Part shown: positions 23,731 to 35,093 of the stretch, one piece after another
How positions within the stretch are numbered: position 1 is the first letter of the stretch
Layout of the letters: every line of letters begins with the position of its first letter
Source of the DNA: JAYRSJ01 sp041920215
GTDB taxonomy: Bacteria > Pseudomonadota > Gammaproteobacteria > Burkholderiales > Burkholderiaceae_C
Length of the DNA stretch: 64,000 bases
Direction of reading: 5' to 3'
NCBI GenBank assembly: GCA_041920215.1
Contig: JAYRSJ010000002.1
Location: forward strand, 1-64,000
Notes under the pieces: model-generated
What the model was told of the DNA's origin: nothing
Seen by the model: only the letters and a program-made list of their open reading frames with translations
Database searches by the model: none
Program-made: the position numbers and the translations under genes

Positions 23731-24726
23731 ATGAGCACGATGGCCACTCCTACCCCCTTCGCTCACACCACCGTGTTGCTGCACGAGACGGTCGATGCGG
23801 TGCTGAACGACCCTGACGGCGTCTATGTGGATGGCACCTTCGGCCGCGGCGGACATTCCCGCTTGCTGCTGCAGAAGCTTGGTGCGGGAGGTCGGCTGGT
23901 CGCCATCGACCGCGACCTCGAGGCCATTGCGGCCGCTACCTCGGGCGATACGCGGGTCGATGACCCGCGTTTTTGCATCTGCCACAGCGGCTTTGCCGAT
24001 ATGCAGGCCCAGCTGGCCGGCCTGGGCTTGGAACAGGTGCAGGGCGTGCTGCTGGACCTGGGCGTCTCCAGCCCTCAGATCGACAACCCGGCGCGCGGTT
24101 TCAGCTTCCGCTTCAACGGGCCGCTGGACATGCGCATGGACACCGCCCGCGGCGAAAGCGCCGCGGATTTCCTGGCCCGCGCCGATGAGCGCCAGATCGC
24201 AGAGGTGATAAAAAATTATGGAGAAGAACGGTTTGCTGCACAGATTGCAAAGGCGCTTGTTGCTCGCCGGCAGAGCGGGAGCCCTGTTCGAAGCACCGAT
24301 GAGCTTTCCAAAGTCGTGGCTGGTGCGGTCAAAACCCGCGAGCCGGGCCAGGACCCTGCAACGCGCACATTTCAAGCGCTTCGGATTCACGTCAACGCCG
24401 AGCTTGAGGAGCTCGAGCAAGGCCTGAACGCCGCACTGCGCCTGCTGGCGCCCGGTGGGCGCCTGGCGGTGATCAGCTTCCATTCGCTGGAAGACCGCAT
24501 CGTCAAGAACTTCATCGCCGCGCATAGCAAGACGGTCTTCGACCGCCGCGCTCCGTTTGCCGAGCCGCCACCGCTGTTGCTGACGGCCCTGGGGCGCATC
24601 AAGCCCAGTGCCGAGGAGATTGCCGCCAACCCGCGCTCGCGTTCGGCCGTGCTGCGGGTGGCTGAGCGCACCGCGGCGCCGCTGCCGGTCAGCAGCGATG
24701 CCGGCCGCTATCGGAGGGCGGGGTGA
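23731..24726 (+). CDS. rsmH: 16S rRNA m4C1402 methyltransferase
   Basis: 331 residues from ATG 23731. The SAM-binding DGTFGRGGHS is near residue 30 and the family segments LDLGVSSPQID, NYGEERFA and SFHSLEDR are present. It methylates N4 of C1402 in 16S rRNA with RsmI. It is the second gene of the cluster; its stop overlaps the ftsL GTG by 4 bases. The codons around 24.2-24.3 kb (KNYGEERFAAQIAKALV) are less GC-rich than their surroundings, but the protein is intact. Confidence 0.95.
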   Translation: MSTMATPTPFAHTTVLLHETVDAVLNDPDGVYVDGTFGRGGHSRLLLQKLGAGGRLVAIDRDLEAIAAATSGDTRVDDPRFCICHSGFADMQAQLAGLGLEQVQGVLLDLGVSSPQIDNPARGFSFRFNGPLDMRMDTARGESAADFLARADERQIAEVIKNYGEERFAAQIAKALVARRQSGSPVRSTDELSKVVAGAVKTREPGQDPATRTFQALRIHVNAELEELEQGLNAALRLLAPGGRLAVISFHSLEDRIVKNFIAAHSKTVFDRRAPFAEPPPLLLTALGRIKPSAEEIAANPRSRSAVLRVAERTAAPLPVSSDAGRYRRAG

Positions 24727-25016
24727 GCCGGCTCAATCTGCTGCTGCTGATGGCGGTGCTGGCCAGCGGGCTGCTGCTGGTCAACACCGCCTATGACGCG
24801 CGCAAGCTCTTCACCGCCCTGGATCGCGCCCAGGCCGAGTCGCGCCGCCTGGAGTCCGACCATCAGCGCCTGCTGGCCGAGCGTCACGCCCAGGCCACCA
24901 ATCTGCGCGTCGAGCAGGTGGCGCGCGAGCGGCTGCGCATGCAGGTCATCAGTCCCGCCATCACCCATGGCGCCGCGCCGGTCGGCGCAGCGCCGGCCTC
25001 GGGGGTGAGGCCATGA
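24723..25016 (+). CDS. ftsL: Cell division protein FtsL
   Basis: 97 residues. One membrane helix (about 4-21) is followed by a heptad region with many charged residues (ARKLFTALDRAQAESRRLESDHQRLLAER), the leucine-zipper-like coiled coil of FtsL. It joins FtsB and FtsQ in the divisome and helps activate FtsWI. GTG start inside the rsmH stop; its stop overlaps the ftsI ATG. Sequence alone is poorly conserved, so the call relies also on position. Confidence 0.9.
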   Translation: MSRLNLLLLMAVLASGLLLVNTAYDARKLFTALDRAQAESRRLESDHQRLLAERHAQATNLRVEQVARERLRMQVISPAITHGAAPVGAAPASGVRP

Positions 25017-26821
25017 GGCTGTGGCCCTTCCCTTGGCTGGGCGCAGGCGTGGGCAAGCGCGGCGCGGTGCTGGGCAATACCCGCAGCGTCAGCTACAGCA
25101 GCAGCCCCCTGCTGGCCGCCAAGACCCCGCCCTGGCGCTCGCGCCTGCTGGTGGCCCTGGTGGGCCTGGGCTTTATGGGCCTGCTGGGCCGGGCCATCTA
25201 TGTGCAGGTGATTGCCACCGAGTTTTTCCAGCGCCAGGGCGAGGCGCGCTATGCCCACCGCATGGCGCTGCCGGCCAGCCGTGGTCGCATCGTCGACCGC
25301 CATGGCCAGGTGCTGGCCTCCAGCGTGGCCGTGCCCTCGATCTGGGCGATCCCCAAGGAGGTCGACGCCGATCCCGACAAGCGCCGCGCGCTGGCCCGCA
25401 TCCTCGGGCTCAAGCCGCAGGAACTGGACAAGAAGCTGGACCCCTCCAGCCGCTTTGTCTGGCTGCGCCGCCAGGCCGATGACGACACCGCCCAGCAGAT
25501 CGCTGCGCTCAAGCTCAAGGGCGTGTTCCAGGACCGCGAGTACAAGCGCAAGTACCCGGAAGGCGAGGCCGCCGCCCATGTGGTGGGCTTCACCAATATC
25601 GAGGAGCGCGGCCAGGAGGGCATAGAGCTGGCCTTCCAGAAGCAGCTCGAGGGCCGCGACGGCACCCGCGCGGTGGTGCGCGACCGTCTGGGTCGGGTGG
25701 TGGAGGACATCGGCGAGCGCGTGCCGGCCCACAACGGCCGCGACATCGATCTGTCCATCGATTCCAAGGTGCAGTTCTTCGCCTACCAGCGCATCCGCGA
25801 CGCGGTGGCCGAGCACAAGGCCAAGGCCGGCTCGGTGGTGGTGCTGGACGCCCGGACCGGCGAGGTGCTGGCCCTGGCCAACTTCCCCAGCTACAACCCC
25901 GGCGAGCGCAAGAACCTCAGCGGCGCGCAGCTGCGCAACCGTGCGCTGACCGATATCTTCGAGCCGGGCTCGACGATGAAGCCCTTCATCGCCGCCCAGG
26001 CGCTGGACAGCGGCCGGGTGCGGCCCGATACCATCGTCAATGTGGCGCCGCGCAGCCTGGTGATCAGTGGCTGGTCACCCAGCGATGTGCATCCCTACGG
26101 CGATCTGACGGTGGCCGGCGTGATCCAGAAGTCCAGCAATATCGGCACCGCCAAGCTGGCCATGCAGATGCCGCCGCGCGAGATGCACGAGATGTTCACC
26201 GCGATCGGCCTGGGCCAGCGCCCGCAGCTTGACTTTCCCGGCGCAGTGACCGGCCGGCTGCGGCCCTACAAGAGCTGGCGGCCGATCGAGCAGGCGACGA
26301 TGAGCTATGGCTACGGCCTGTCGGCCTCGCTGTTCCAGCTGGCGCGCGCCTACACCGTCTTTGCCCGTGACGGCGAGCTGATCCCGACCACGCTGAGCAA
26401 GCAGCCCGAGGGGCAGCCGGTGGCCGGCATCCGCGTCTTCAAGCCCGAGACCGCCCGCGTCGTGCGGCAGATGCTGCAGGCCGCGGCGGCCAGCGGCGGC
26501 ACCGCGCCCAAGGCCCAGGTCAGCGGCTACAGCGTGGGCGGCAAGTCCGGCACCGCGCACAAGCAGGAAGGCAAGGGCTATGCGGGCAACAAGTACCGCA
26601 GCTGGTTCGTCGGCCTGGCGCCCATCAGCCAGCCGCGCATCGTCGTCGCGGTGATGGTCGACGAGCCCAGCAATGGCGTCTATTACGGCGGCGCGGTCGC
26701 GGCGCCGGTGTTCAGCCAGGTGGTGGCCCAGAGCCTGCGCCTGCTGGGCGTGCCGCCCGACATCGAGGTGCAGCCCCAGATCATGGCGCGCCAGATGGTC
26801 GAGGTTGAAGAAAGCTTCTGA
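25013..26821 (+). CDS. ftsI: Peptidoglycan transpeptidase FtsI (PBP3)
   Basis: 602 residues. A membrane anchor (about 42-62) follows a cytoplasmic tail, then the PBP dimerisation domain (GRIVDRHGQVLASS) and the transpeptidase domain. Active-site motifs: Ser320 in STMK, SSN at 374-376 and KSGT at 511-514. It cross-links septal peptidoglycan in complex with FtsW. ATG overlaps the ftsL stop (ATGA). The N-terminal tail is slightly longer than in E. coli FtsI, but it is in the normal range for this order. Confidence 0.96.
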   Translation: MRLWPFPWLGAGVGKRGAVLGNTRSVSYSSSPLLAAKTPPWRSRLLVALVGLGFMGLLGRAIYVQVIATEFFQRQGEARYAHRMALPASRGRIVDRHGQVLASSVAVPSIWAIPKEVDADPDKRRALARILGLKPQELDKKLDPSSRFVWLRRQADDDTAQQIAALKLKGVFQDREYKRKYPEGEAAAHVVGFTNIEERGQEGIELAFQKQLEGRDGTRAVVRDRLGRVVEDIGERVPAHNGRDIDLSIDSKVQFFAYQRIRDAVAEHKAKAGSVVVLDARTGEVLALANFPSYNPGERKNLSGAQLRNRALTDIFEPGSTMKPFIAAQALDSGRVRPDTIVNVAPRSLVISGWSPSDVHPYGDLTVAGVIQKSSNIGTAKLAMQMPPREMHEMFTAIGLGQRPQLDFPGAVTGRLRPYKSWRPIEQATMSYGYGLSASLFQLARAYTVFARDGELIPTTLSKQPEGQPVAGIRVFKPETARVVRQMLQAAAASGGTAPKAQVSGYSVGGKSGTAHKQEGKGYAGNKYRSWFVGLAPISQPRIVVAVMVDEPSNGVYYGGAVAAPVFSQVVAQSLRLLGVPPDIEVQPQIMARQMVEVEESF

Positions 26822-26823
26822 AC

Positions 26824-28319
<1,496 letters not shown>

Positions 28320-28323
<4 letters not shown>

Positions 28324-29786
28324 GCGAAACCGCCATGATGATGACCCTGGCCCAGGCCCACCATCTGCTGCTGCCGGCCTTGCCCGGCGCGCGCCTGGTG
28401 GGCGATGGCCAGACCGAGATCGCGCGGGTGCACAGCGATACCCGCAGCCTGCGCAGCGGCGATCTCTTCGTCGCGCTGCGCGGCGAGCGCTTCGATGCCA
28501 ATGACTTCCTTGCCGAGGCCCGCGCCGCCGGCGCGGTCGCGGCGCTGGCCGAGCGCGGCCTGGAAGCCGCCGGCCTGCTGGGCATCGAGGTGCCCGATGC
28601 CAAGGCGGCGCTGGGCCTGCTGGCCAGCGCCTGGCGTGCCCACTGCCATCTGCCGCTGATTGCGGTGACCGGCAGCAACGGCAAGACCACGGTGACCCAG
28701 ATGATCGCCAGCGTCCTGCGCGCCTGGCTGGGCGAGGCGGCGCTGGCCACCGAGGGCAATTACAACAACGAGATCGGCGTGCCGCTGACGCTCTTGCGCC
28801 TGCGCCAGGACGATGCGCTGTGGCACCGCGCCGCGGTGGTGGAGCTGGGCATGAACCACCCGGGCGAGATCGCGCCGCTGGCGGCGATGGCCCGGCCCAC
28901 CGTGGCCCTGGTCAACAACGCCCAGCGCGAGCACCAGGAGTTTCTGCAGACGGTGGAAGCCGCCGCGCGCGAGAACGGCGCGGTGATCGAGGCTCTGGGC
29001 CCGGCCGGCGTCGCGGTCTTCCCGGCCGAGGACGGCTGCGCGCCGCTGTGGTACCAGCAGGCCGGCAAGCGCGCGGTGCTGAGCTTTGCCTTGCAGGGCC
29101 AGGCCGATGTGACCGGCCGTGCCCATTGGGTGCAGGGCGGCGACAGGGCCGACAGCAGTGGCGAGGCCGGCGGTGCGGGACATTGGGCGCTGGAACTGAA
29201 CACGCCGGCCGGCGCCGCACCGGTGGCGCTGCGGGTGGCCGGCCAGCACAATGTGCGCAACGCGCTGGCGGCCGCGGCCTGCACGCTGGCAGCGGGCGCA
29301 CCGCTGAGTGCCATCGTCGCCGGCCTGGAGCGCTTCGAGCCGGTCAAGGGCCGCTCCCAGCTCAAGCGCCTGGTGCGTGCGGGCGTGGCGCTGACGCTGA
29401 TCGACGACAGCTACAACGCCAACCCCGACAGCGTGCGTGCCGCCATCGATGTGCTGGCCGATCTGCCGGGTGCCTCCTGGCTGATCCTGGGCGATATGGG
29501 CGAAGTCGGCGATCAGGGGCCGGCCTTCCATCGCGAGGTGGGCGCCTATGCGGCGCAGCGCGGCATCAGCGCGCTGTGGACGGCCGGCAGCGCCTGCGCC
29601 GAGACGGCCGCCGCCTATGGCGCCGCCGCCCGCCACTTCGCCGATGCCGCGGCGCTGGCCGCGGCGCTGGGCGAGGCGCCACGGGTCAAGAACATCCTCG
29701 TCAAGGGGTCGCGTTTCATGCGCATGGAACAAGTCGTCGCGGCCTTGCTGGCCGACGGCGCGCAAGGAGCGCACGATGCTGCTTAG
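28320..29786 (+). CDS. murF: UDP-MurNAc-pentapeptide synthetase
   Basis: 488 residues from GTG 28320, supported by GAGGAGGG 8 bases before it. The ATP loop TGSNGKTTV is near residue 117, followed by ATEGNYNNEIGVPLTL, the MurF fingerprint, and later DDSYNANPDS. It joins D-Ala-D-Ala to the tripeptide precursor. The length is a little greater than the E. coli enzyme (452), with an extra segment around VQGGDRADSSGEAGG (about residues 272-290). Confidence 0.95.
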
Positions 29787-30954
29787 TCTGGCGCAGTGGC
29801 TGCAGGGCCTCTACCCCGATCTGGGTTTCCTGCGCGTCTTCCAGTACCTGACCTTCCGGGCGGTGATGGCCGCGCTGACCGCCTTGCTGATCGGCCTGGC
29901 CTTCGGTCCCTGGGTGATACGCCGCCTGACCGAGATGAAGATCGGCCAGCCTATCCGCCAGTACGGCGTGCAGCAGCATCTGGCCAAGAGCGGTACGCCC
30001 ACCATGGGCGGGGTGCTGATCCTGATCGGCATCGGCGTCTCTACGCTGCTGTGGTTCGACTGGAGCAACCGCTTTGTCTGGGTGGTGATGCTGGTGACCA
30101 TGGGCTTCGGCGCGGTGGGCTGGGTCGATGACTGGCGCAAGGTGGTGGACAAGAACCCCGAGGGCATGCGCAGCCGCGAGAAATTCTTCTGGCAGTCGCT
30201 GATCGGCCTGGTGGCCGCGCTCTACCTGGCCTTCAGCGTCTCCGAGACCTCAATCCTGGGCGTCATCGAGCTGTTCTTCCGCTGGGTGCAGAGCGGCTTC
30301 TCCACCGATCTGCCGCCCAAGGCCGATCTGATGGTGCCCTTCTTCAAGACGGTCAGCTATCCGCTGGGCGTGTTCGGCTTCATCGGCCTGTCCTACTTCG
30401 TCATCGTCGGCACCAGCAATGCGGTGAACTTCACCGACGGTCTGGACGGGCTGGCCATCATGCCGGTGGTGATGGTGGGGTCGGCCCTGGGCGTGTTCGC
30501 CTATGTGACCGGCTCGTCGGTCTATTCGAAGTACCTGCTCTTTCCCTACATCCCGGGCAGCGGCGAGCTGCTGATCTTCTGCGCCGCGATGGCGGGGGCA
30601 GGCCTTGCCTTCCTGTGGTTCAACGCCCATCCGGCCCAGGTCTTCATGGGCGATGTGGGCGCGCTGTCGCTGGGCGGCGCCCTGGGCACGCTGGCGGTGA
30701 TCACCCGCCAGGAGATCGTGCTGGGCATCATGGGCGGCATCTTCGTCGCCGAGGTGCTGTCGGTGATGTTGCAGGTCAGCTGGTTCAAGTTCACCAAGAA
30801 GCGCTTTGGCGAGGGGCGCCGCATCTTCAAGATGGCGCCGCTGCACCACCACTTCGAGAAATCGGGTTGGAAGGAGACCCAGGTGGTCGTGCGCTTCTGG
30901 ATCATCACCATGCTGCTGTGTCTGATCGGCCTGGCCAGCCTGAAGCTGCGTTGA
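29776..30954 (+). CDS. mraY: Phospho-MurNAc-pentapeptide translocase
   Basis: 392 residues from ATG 29776, which overlaps the murF end by 11 bases and has AAGGAG upstream. Ten membrane helices are expected. Catalytic loop motifs: VDDWRKV near residue 120, NFTDGLDGLA near 222, and HHHFEKSGW near 357, plus FMGDVGAL. It transfers phospho-MurNAc-pentapeptide to undecaprenyl phosphate to make lipid I at the inner membrane. The next gap (22 bases) to murD is the first small break in the overlapping gene chain. Confidence 0.96.
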   Translation: MLLSLAQWLQGLYPDLGFLRVFQYLTFRAVMAALTALLIGLAFGPWVIRRLTEMKIGQPIRQYGVQQHLAKSGTPTMGGVLILIGIGVSTLLWFDWSNRFVWVVMLVTMGFGAVGWVDDWRKVVDKNPEGMRSREKFFWQSLIGLVAALYLAFSVSETSILGVIELFFRWVQSGFSTDLPPKADLMVPFFKTVSYPLGVFGFIGLSYFVIVGTSNAVNFTDGLDGLAIMPVVMVGSALGVFAYVTGSSVYSKYLLFPYIPGSGELLIFCAAMAGAGLAFLWFNAHPAQVFMGDVGALSLGGALGTLAVITRQEIVLGIMGGIFVAEVLSVMLQVSWFKFTKKRFGEGRRIFKMAPLHHHFEKSGWKETQVVVRFWIITMLLCLIGLASLKLR

Positions 30955-30976
30955 GCAAGAGGGCGGAAGGCACACC

Positions 30977-32737
30977 ATGATCACGCTGCAGGGGCTCAAG
31001 GGGCGGTCGGTGTTGGTGCTGGGTCTGGGCGACTCCGGCCTGGCGATGGCCGCCTGGGCCGAGCGCAGCGGCGCGGCCCGCATCCAGGTCTGGGACTCGC
31101 GCGAGCAGCCGCCCCAGCTGGCGGCGCTGCGCGAGCGCCTGCCGCGGGCCGAATTCTTCAGCGGCACGCTGGAACCCGAGCGCCTGCAGGATGTGCAGCG
31201 CGTGCTGAAGAGTCCGGGCCTGTCACCGCTGGACGCCCGTCTGCAGCCGCTGCTGCAGCGAGCGCGCGCCGAGGACATCACGGTGCAGGGCGAGCTGGAC
31301 CTGTTCGCCGCCGCGCTGGCCGAGCTGAAGGCCACGCGGCGCTATGAGCCGGCGGTGCTGGCCATCACCGGCACCAATGGCAAGACCACCACCACCTGCA
31401 TGACCGCCTTGCTGGCCGAGCGCGCCGGCAAGCGGGTGGCGGTGGCCGGCAATATCGGCCCGACGCTGCTGGACACGCTGACGCAGGCCCTGGACGCCGA
31501 ACCGGATCTGCCGCCGCCGGCTGATCCCGTCGACGCCACCGCCGCGCCAGATGAGCGGTCCCAGCTGACTGGCGAGCCAGCGCCGGCCGAGGTGGAGGAC
31601 GAGGCCGGGACCGTGCGCAGCACGCTGGACGAGGTGGCCGAGCTGCTGGACGAGGCGCCGCTGCCCATCCAGCCGCCGGCACCGCGACCGGCGGTCTTCG
31701 CGCATCTGCCCGAGGTCTGGGTGCTGGAGCTGTCCAGCTTCCAGCTCGACGCGGTCAGCGGCTTCGAGCCCACGGCCGCCGCAGTGCTGAACCTGAGTCA
31801 GGACCATCTGGATTGGCATGGCGATATGGTCGCCTACGGCCGGGCCAAGGCGCGCATCTTCGGCGAGCAGGCGCTGATGGTGATCAACCGCGACGACGCC
31901 CTGGTCGAGGCCATGGTGCCGGCGCCGCTGAAGGTGGCCCAGGGCCGCGGCCGGCCGGCCAAGTTGCAGCAGCGCCGCGTCTGCCGTTTCGGCCTGAACG
32001 CGCCGCGCCATCCCGGCGACTTCGGTCTGCTGGACGAGGGCGGCATGGCCTGGCTGGTGCGCGCCCGCGAGGCCGACGAGACCCTCAAGAAGCGCAAGAG
32101 CCGGGACGGGGCCGCTGAGGAGGACGAGGCCTTGCTGATCCAGCGCCTGATGCCGGCCGATGCGCTGCGCGTGCGCGGCCGTCACAACGCTGCCAATGCG
32201 CTGGCTGCGCTGGCGCTGGCCAGCGCAGCCGGCTGCCCGCTGGCGCCCATGCTGCATGGCCTGCGCGAGTACCGCGGCGAGCCGCACCGGGTCGAGCATG
32301 TGGCGACGCTGCGCGACATCGACTTCTACGACGACTCCAAGGGCACCAATGTCGGCGCCACGGTGGCGGCGCTAGGCGGGCTGGGCGCGGACCGCGCGCC
32401 GGCCAAGCTGCTGCTGATTCTGGGCGGCGACGGCAAGGGCCAGGACTTCAGCCCGCTGCGCGAGCCGGTGGCCCGCCATGCCCGGGCAGTGGCCCTGATA
32501 GGCCGCGATGCACCGGTCCTGCAGGCGGTGCTGGCCGATGCCGGTGTGCCGCTGCAGGCCCATGCCTCGCTGGAAGAAGCCACCCGCTGGTGCTACGGCC
32601 AGGCTCAGGCCGGCGACAGCGTGCTCCTGAGCCCGGCCTGCGCCAGCCTGGACATGTTCCGCAACTACGCCCATCGCGCCGAGGTCTTCGTGGCCACGGT
32701 GCAGGCCCTGGGCCAGGACGAGGGGCTGACGCTATGA
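30977..32737 (+). CDS. murD: UDP-MurNAc-L-alanine:D-glutamate ligase, with extra segments
   Basis: 586 residues, against about 440-500 in most MurD proteins. The usual parts are present: N-terminal VLVLGLGDSGLAMA, the ATP loop TGTNGKTTT near residue 134, VLELSSFQLD near 247, LNLSQDHLDWHG, and DDSKGTNVGAT. About 70 extra residues lie before the VLELSSFQ strand (about 172-244, acidic, Pro/Ala-rich, without lysine), and a smaller charged insert is near 367-392. It adds D-Glu to UDP-MurNAc-L-Ala. The inserts seem flexible and do not disturb the catalytic motifs. ATGA overlap with ftsW. Confidence 0.94.
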   Translation: MITLQGLKGRSVLVLGLGDSGLAMAAWAERSGAARIQVWDSREQPPQLAALRERLPRAEFFSGTLEPERLQDVQRVLKSPGLSPLDARLQPLLQRARAEDITVQGELDLFAAALAELKATRRYEPAVLAITGTNGKTTTTCMTALLAERAGKRVAVAGNIGPTLLDTLTQALDAEPDLPPPADPVDATAAPDERSQLTGEPAPAEVEDEAGTVRSTLDEVAELLDEAPLPIQPPAPRPAVFAHLPEVWVLELSSFQLDAVSGFEPTAAAVLNLSQDHLDWHGDMVAYGRAKARIFGEQALMVINRDDALVEAMVPAPLKVAQGRGRPAKLQQRRVCRFGLNAPRHPGDFGLLDEGGMAWLVRAREADETLKKRKSRDGAAEEDEALLIQRLMPADALRVRGRHNAANALAALALASAAGCPLAPMLHGLREYRGEPHRVEHVATLRDIDFYDDSKGTNVGATVAALGGLGADRAPAKLLLILGGDGKGQDFSPLREPVARHARAVALIGRDAPVLQAVLADAGVPLQAHASLEEATRWCYGQAQAGDSVLLSPACASLDMFRNYAHRAEVFVATVQALGQDEGLTL

Positions 32738-34011
32738 GCGCCACGGCCCCCCTCCAACTCGCCTTCAGGGACCTGGGCAGCCGGCTGCGCGGCTGGCTGG
32801 GGCGCGGCCGGGACGGCGGTGCCGAAGCGGTGCCGGTGCGCGACTGGGTGCGCACCTCCTCCGGCCAACCCACCACGCTGGCGGGCTTCGACGTGACCCT
32901 GGTCTGGGTGGTGCTGGCGCTGCTGAGCCTGGGCCTGCTGATGGTCTACTCGGCCTCGATCGCGTTGCCGGACAACCCCAAGTTCTCGCGCTACCTGCCC
33001 AGCTACTTCGTGCTGCGCCAGGCGGTGGCGATAGGCCTGGGTCTGCTGCTGGGGTTGATCGTGACCCAGATTCCGGTGGCCACCTGGGAGCGGCTGGCCC
33101 CGTGGCTTTTCGTGGCCGCGCTGCTGCTGCTGATGGTGGTGCTGATCCCCGGCGTGGGCAAGGGCGTCAACGGCGCACGCCGCTGGCTGCCGCTGGGGGT
33201 GATGAACTTCCAGCCCTCGGAGCTGGCCAAGCTGGCGATCGCGATGTACGCGGCCAACTACATGGTGCGCAAGATGGACGTGAAGGAGAACTTCTTCCGC
33301 GCCGTCTGGCCCATGGTGGTTTCGCTGGGCTTTGTCGGCGTGCTGCTGCTGGCCGAGCCCGATATGGGCGCCTTCATGGTGATCGCCGCGATCGCGATGG
33401 GCATCCTGTTCCTGGGCGGCGTCAACGGCCGCATGTTCGCGCTGATCGTGCTGGTGCTGGTCGGCGCCTTCGTGCTGATGATCACCTTCAGCGAGTTCCG
33501 CCGCGAGCGCATCTTTGCCTATCTGAACCCCTGGGACGAAAAGTACGCCCAGGGCAAGGCCTACCAGCTGACGCATTCGCTGATCGCCTTCGGTCGTGGC
33601 GAGATCTTCGGCCAGGGCCTGGGTGGCAGCGTCGAGAAGCTGCACTACCTGCCCGAGGCCCATACCGACTTCCTGCTGGCGGTGATCGGCGAGGAGCTAG
33701 GCCTGGTGGGCGTGGCGGTGGTGATCTGCGCCTTCTTCTGGCTGTCGCGCCGGCTCTTCCACATCGGCCGCCAGGCGGTGGCGCTGGACCGCGTCTTCGC
33801 CGGGCTCTATGCCCAGGGCGTGGGCATCTGGATGGCGGGTCAGGCCTTCATCAATATCGGCGTCAATCTCGGCGCGCTGCCCACCAAGGGGCTGACCCTG
33901 CCCCTGCTGAGCTATGGCGGCTCGGCCATCCTGATGAACTGCGTGGCACTGGCCGTCGTGATACGGGTGGACCTGGAGAACCGCGCACTGATGCGGGGAG
34001 GCCGCACATGA
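32734..34011 (+). CDS. ftsW: Septal peptidoglycan polymerase FtsW (SEDS)
   Basis: 425 residues from ATG 32734, overlapping the murD stop by 4 bases. Ten helices follow a 45-residue charged N-terminal tail. SEDS hallmarks: NGARRWLPLG, the catalytic-Asp loop AEPDMGAF and EAHTDFLLAVIGEELG, and LPTKGLTLPLLSYGGS. It polymerises glycan strands from lipid II, activated by FtsQLB and paired with FtsI. Overlaps murG by 4 bases. Confidence 0.96.
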   Translation: MSATAPLQLAFRDLGSRLRGWLGRGRDGGAEAVPVRDWVRTSSGQPTTLAGFDVTLVWVVLALLSLGLLMVYSASIALPDNPKFSRYLPSYFVLRQAVAIGLGLLLGLIVTQIPVATWERLAPWLFVAALLLLMVVLIPGVGKGVNGARRWLPLGVMNFQPSELAKLAIAMYAANYMVRKMDVKENFFRAVWPMVVSLGFVGVLLLAEPDMGAFMVIAAIAMGILFLGGVNGRMFALIVLVLVGAFVLMITFSEFRRERIFAYLNPWDEKYAQGKAYQLTHSLIAFGRGEIFGQGLGGSVEKLHYLPEAHTDFLLAVIGEELGLVGVAVVICAFFWLSRRLFHIGRQAVALDRVFAGLYAQGVGIWMAGQAFINIGVNLGALPTKGLTLPLLSYGGSAILMNCVALAVVIRVDLENRALMRGGRT

Positions 34012-35093
34012 GCCGGCATCTGGTGATCATGGCGGCCGGCACCGGCGGCCACATCATTCCCGGCCTGGCCGTGGCCGAGGAGATGCGGCGGCGCGGCTGG
34101 AGCGTCTCCTGGATAGGCACCGAGACCGGCATGGAGAACAAGCTGGTGCCGCCCAGCGGCATACCGCTGGATGCGCTGGCCTTTGCCGGCCTGCGCGGCA
34201 AGGGGCCGCTGCATGCGCTCAAGGGCCTGTTCACGTTCGTCCAGGCCTTTGTGCAGGCCCGCCAGGTGCTGGTCACCCGCGGCGCCGATGCGGTGCTGGG
34301 CATGGGCGGCTATGTCTGCCTGCCCGGCGGGTTGATGGCCTGGTTGAGCGGCAAGCCGCTGATGCTGGTCAATGCCGACGCGGCGCTGCTGCTGTCCAAC
34401 CGCGCGCTGCGGCCGCTGGCCCGGCGTATCGCCTTCGGCTTCGACGGTGTGGCGGCGGCGTCCACGCCCAAGGCCCTGGTCAGCGGCAATCCGGTGCGTG
34501 AGGACATCGAGGCCCTGGCCGCCCCCGAGCAGCGCTTCGCGGGCCGCAGCGGCCCCTTGCGCCTGCTGGTGGTGGGCGGCTCGCTGGGGGCCCGCGCGAT
34601 CAACGAGGTGCTGCCCAAGGCCCTGGCCCTGCTGCCGGCACCGCAGCGGCCCAGCGTGCTGCACCAGACCGGCCAGGCCAACCACTCCAGCGTGCAGGCG
34701 GCCTACCAGGCCGCCGGCCTGAGCCTGGGCGGGGCTATCGAGCTCAGGCCCTTCATCGACGATATGGCCGCCCAACTGGCCCAGGCCGATCTGGTGATCT
34801 GCCGCGCCGGGGCGGTGACGGTCAGCGAGCTCTGCGCCGCCGGCGTGCCCAGCGTGCTGGTGCCCCTGGTGGTCAGCACCACCTCGCACCAGCGCGACAA
34901 CGCCCGCTTCATGGCCCAGCACGAGGCCGCTGTCCATCTGCCCCAGCCCGAGCTGACTCCAGAGCGCCTGCGCGATCTGCTGCTGGCGCTGGACCGCGAG
35001 CAGCTGCTGGTCATGGCCCGCAAGGCGCATGGCCTGGCACGGCCGCGCGCGGCAGCGCGTGTGGCCGATGAAATCGAGGAGATGGTGAAGTGA
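34008..35093 (+). CDS. murG: Lipid II synthase MurG, variant central motif
   Basis: 361 residues from ATG 34008 with GGGGAG upstream. The glycine loop AAGTGGHIIPGLAVAEE is near residue 9, and the C-domain VVGGSLGAR, HQTGQ and CRAGAVTVSE are present. It transfers GlcNAc from UDP-GlcNAc to lipid I on the inner face of the membrane. The HEQN motif of E. coli MurG is replaced here by V121-N-A-D124, and the UDP-GlcNAc region reads TSHQRDNA. I believe this is a lineage variant rather than inactivation, since the other motifs are kept. The following 82-base gap is the largest before ftsA. Confidence 0.94.
   Translation: MSRHLVIMAAGTGGHIIPGLAVAEEMRRRGWSVSWIGTETGMENKLVPPSGIPLDALAFAGLRGKGPLHALKGLFTFVQAFVQARQVLVTRGADAVLGMGGYVCLPGGLMAWLSGKPLMLVNADAALLLSNRALRPLARRIAFGFDGVAAASTPKALVSGNPVREDIEALAAPEQRFAGRSGPLRLLVVGGSLGARAINEVLPKALALLPAPQRPSVLHQTGQANHSSVQAAYQAAGLSLGGAIELRPFIDDMAAQLAQADLVICRAGAVTVSELCAAGVPSVLVPLVVSTTSHQRDNARFMAQHEAAVHLPQPELTPERLRDLLLALDREQLLVMARKAHGLARPRAAARVADEIEEMVK

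Noticed and set aside
23731..24726. Possible frame break in rsmH near 24.2 kb, where base use changes
   Set aside because: The reading frame and the NYGEERFA motif continue without interruption, so the change is only in codon choice.
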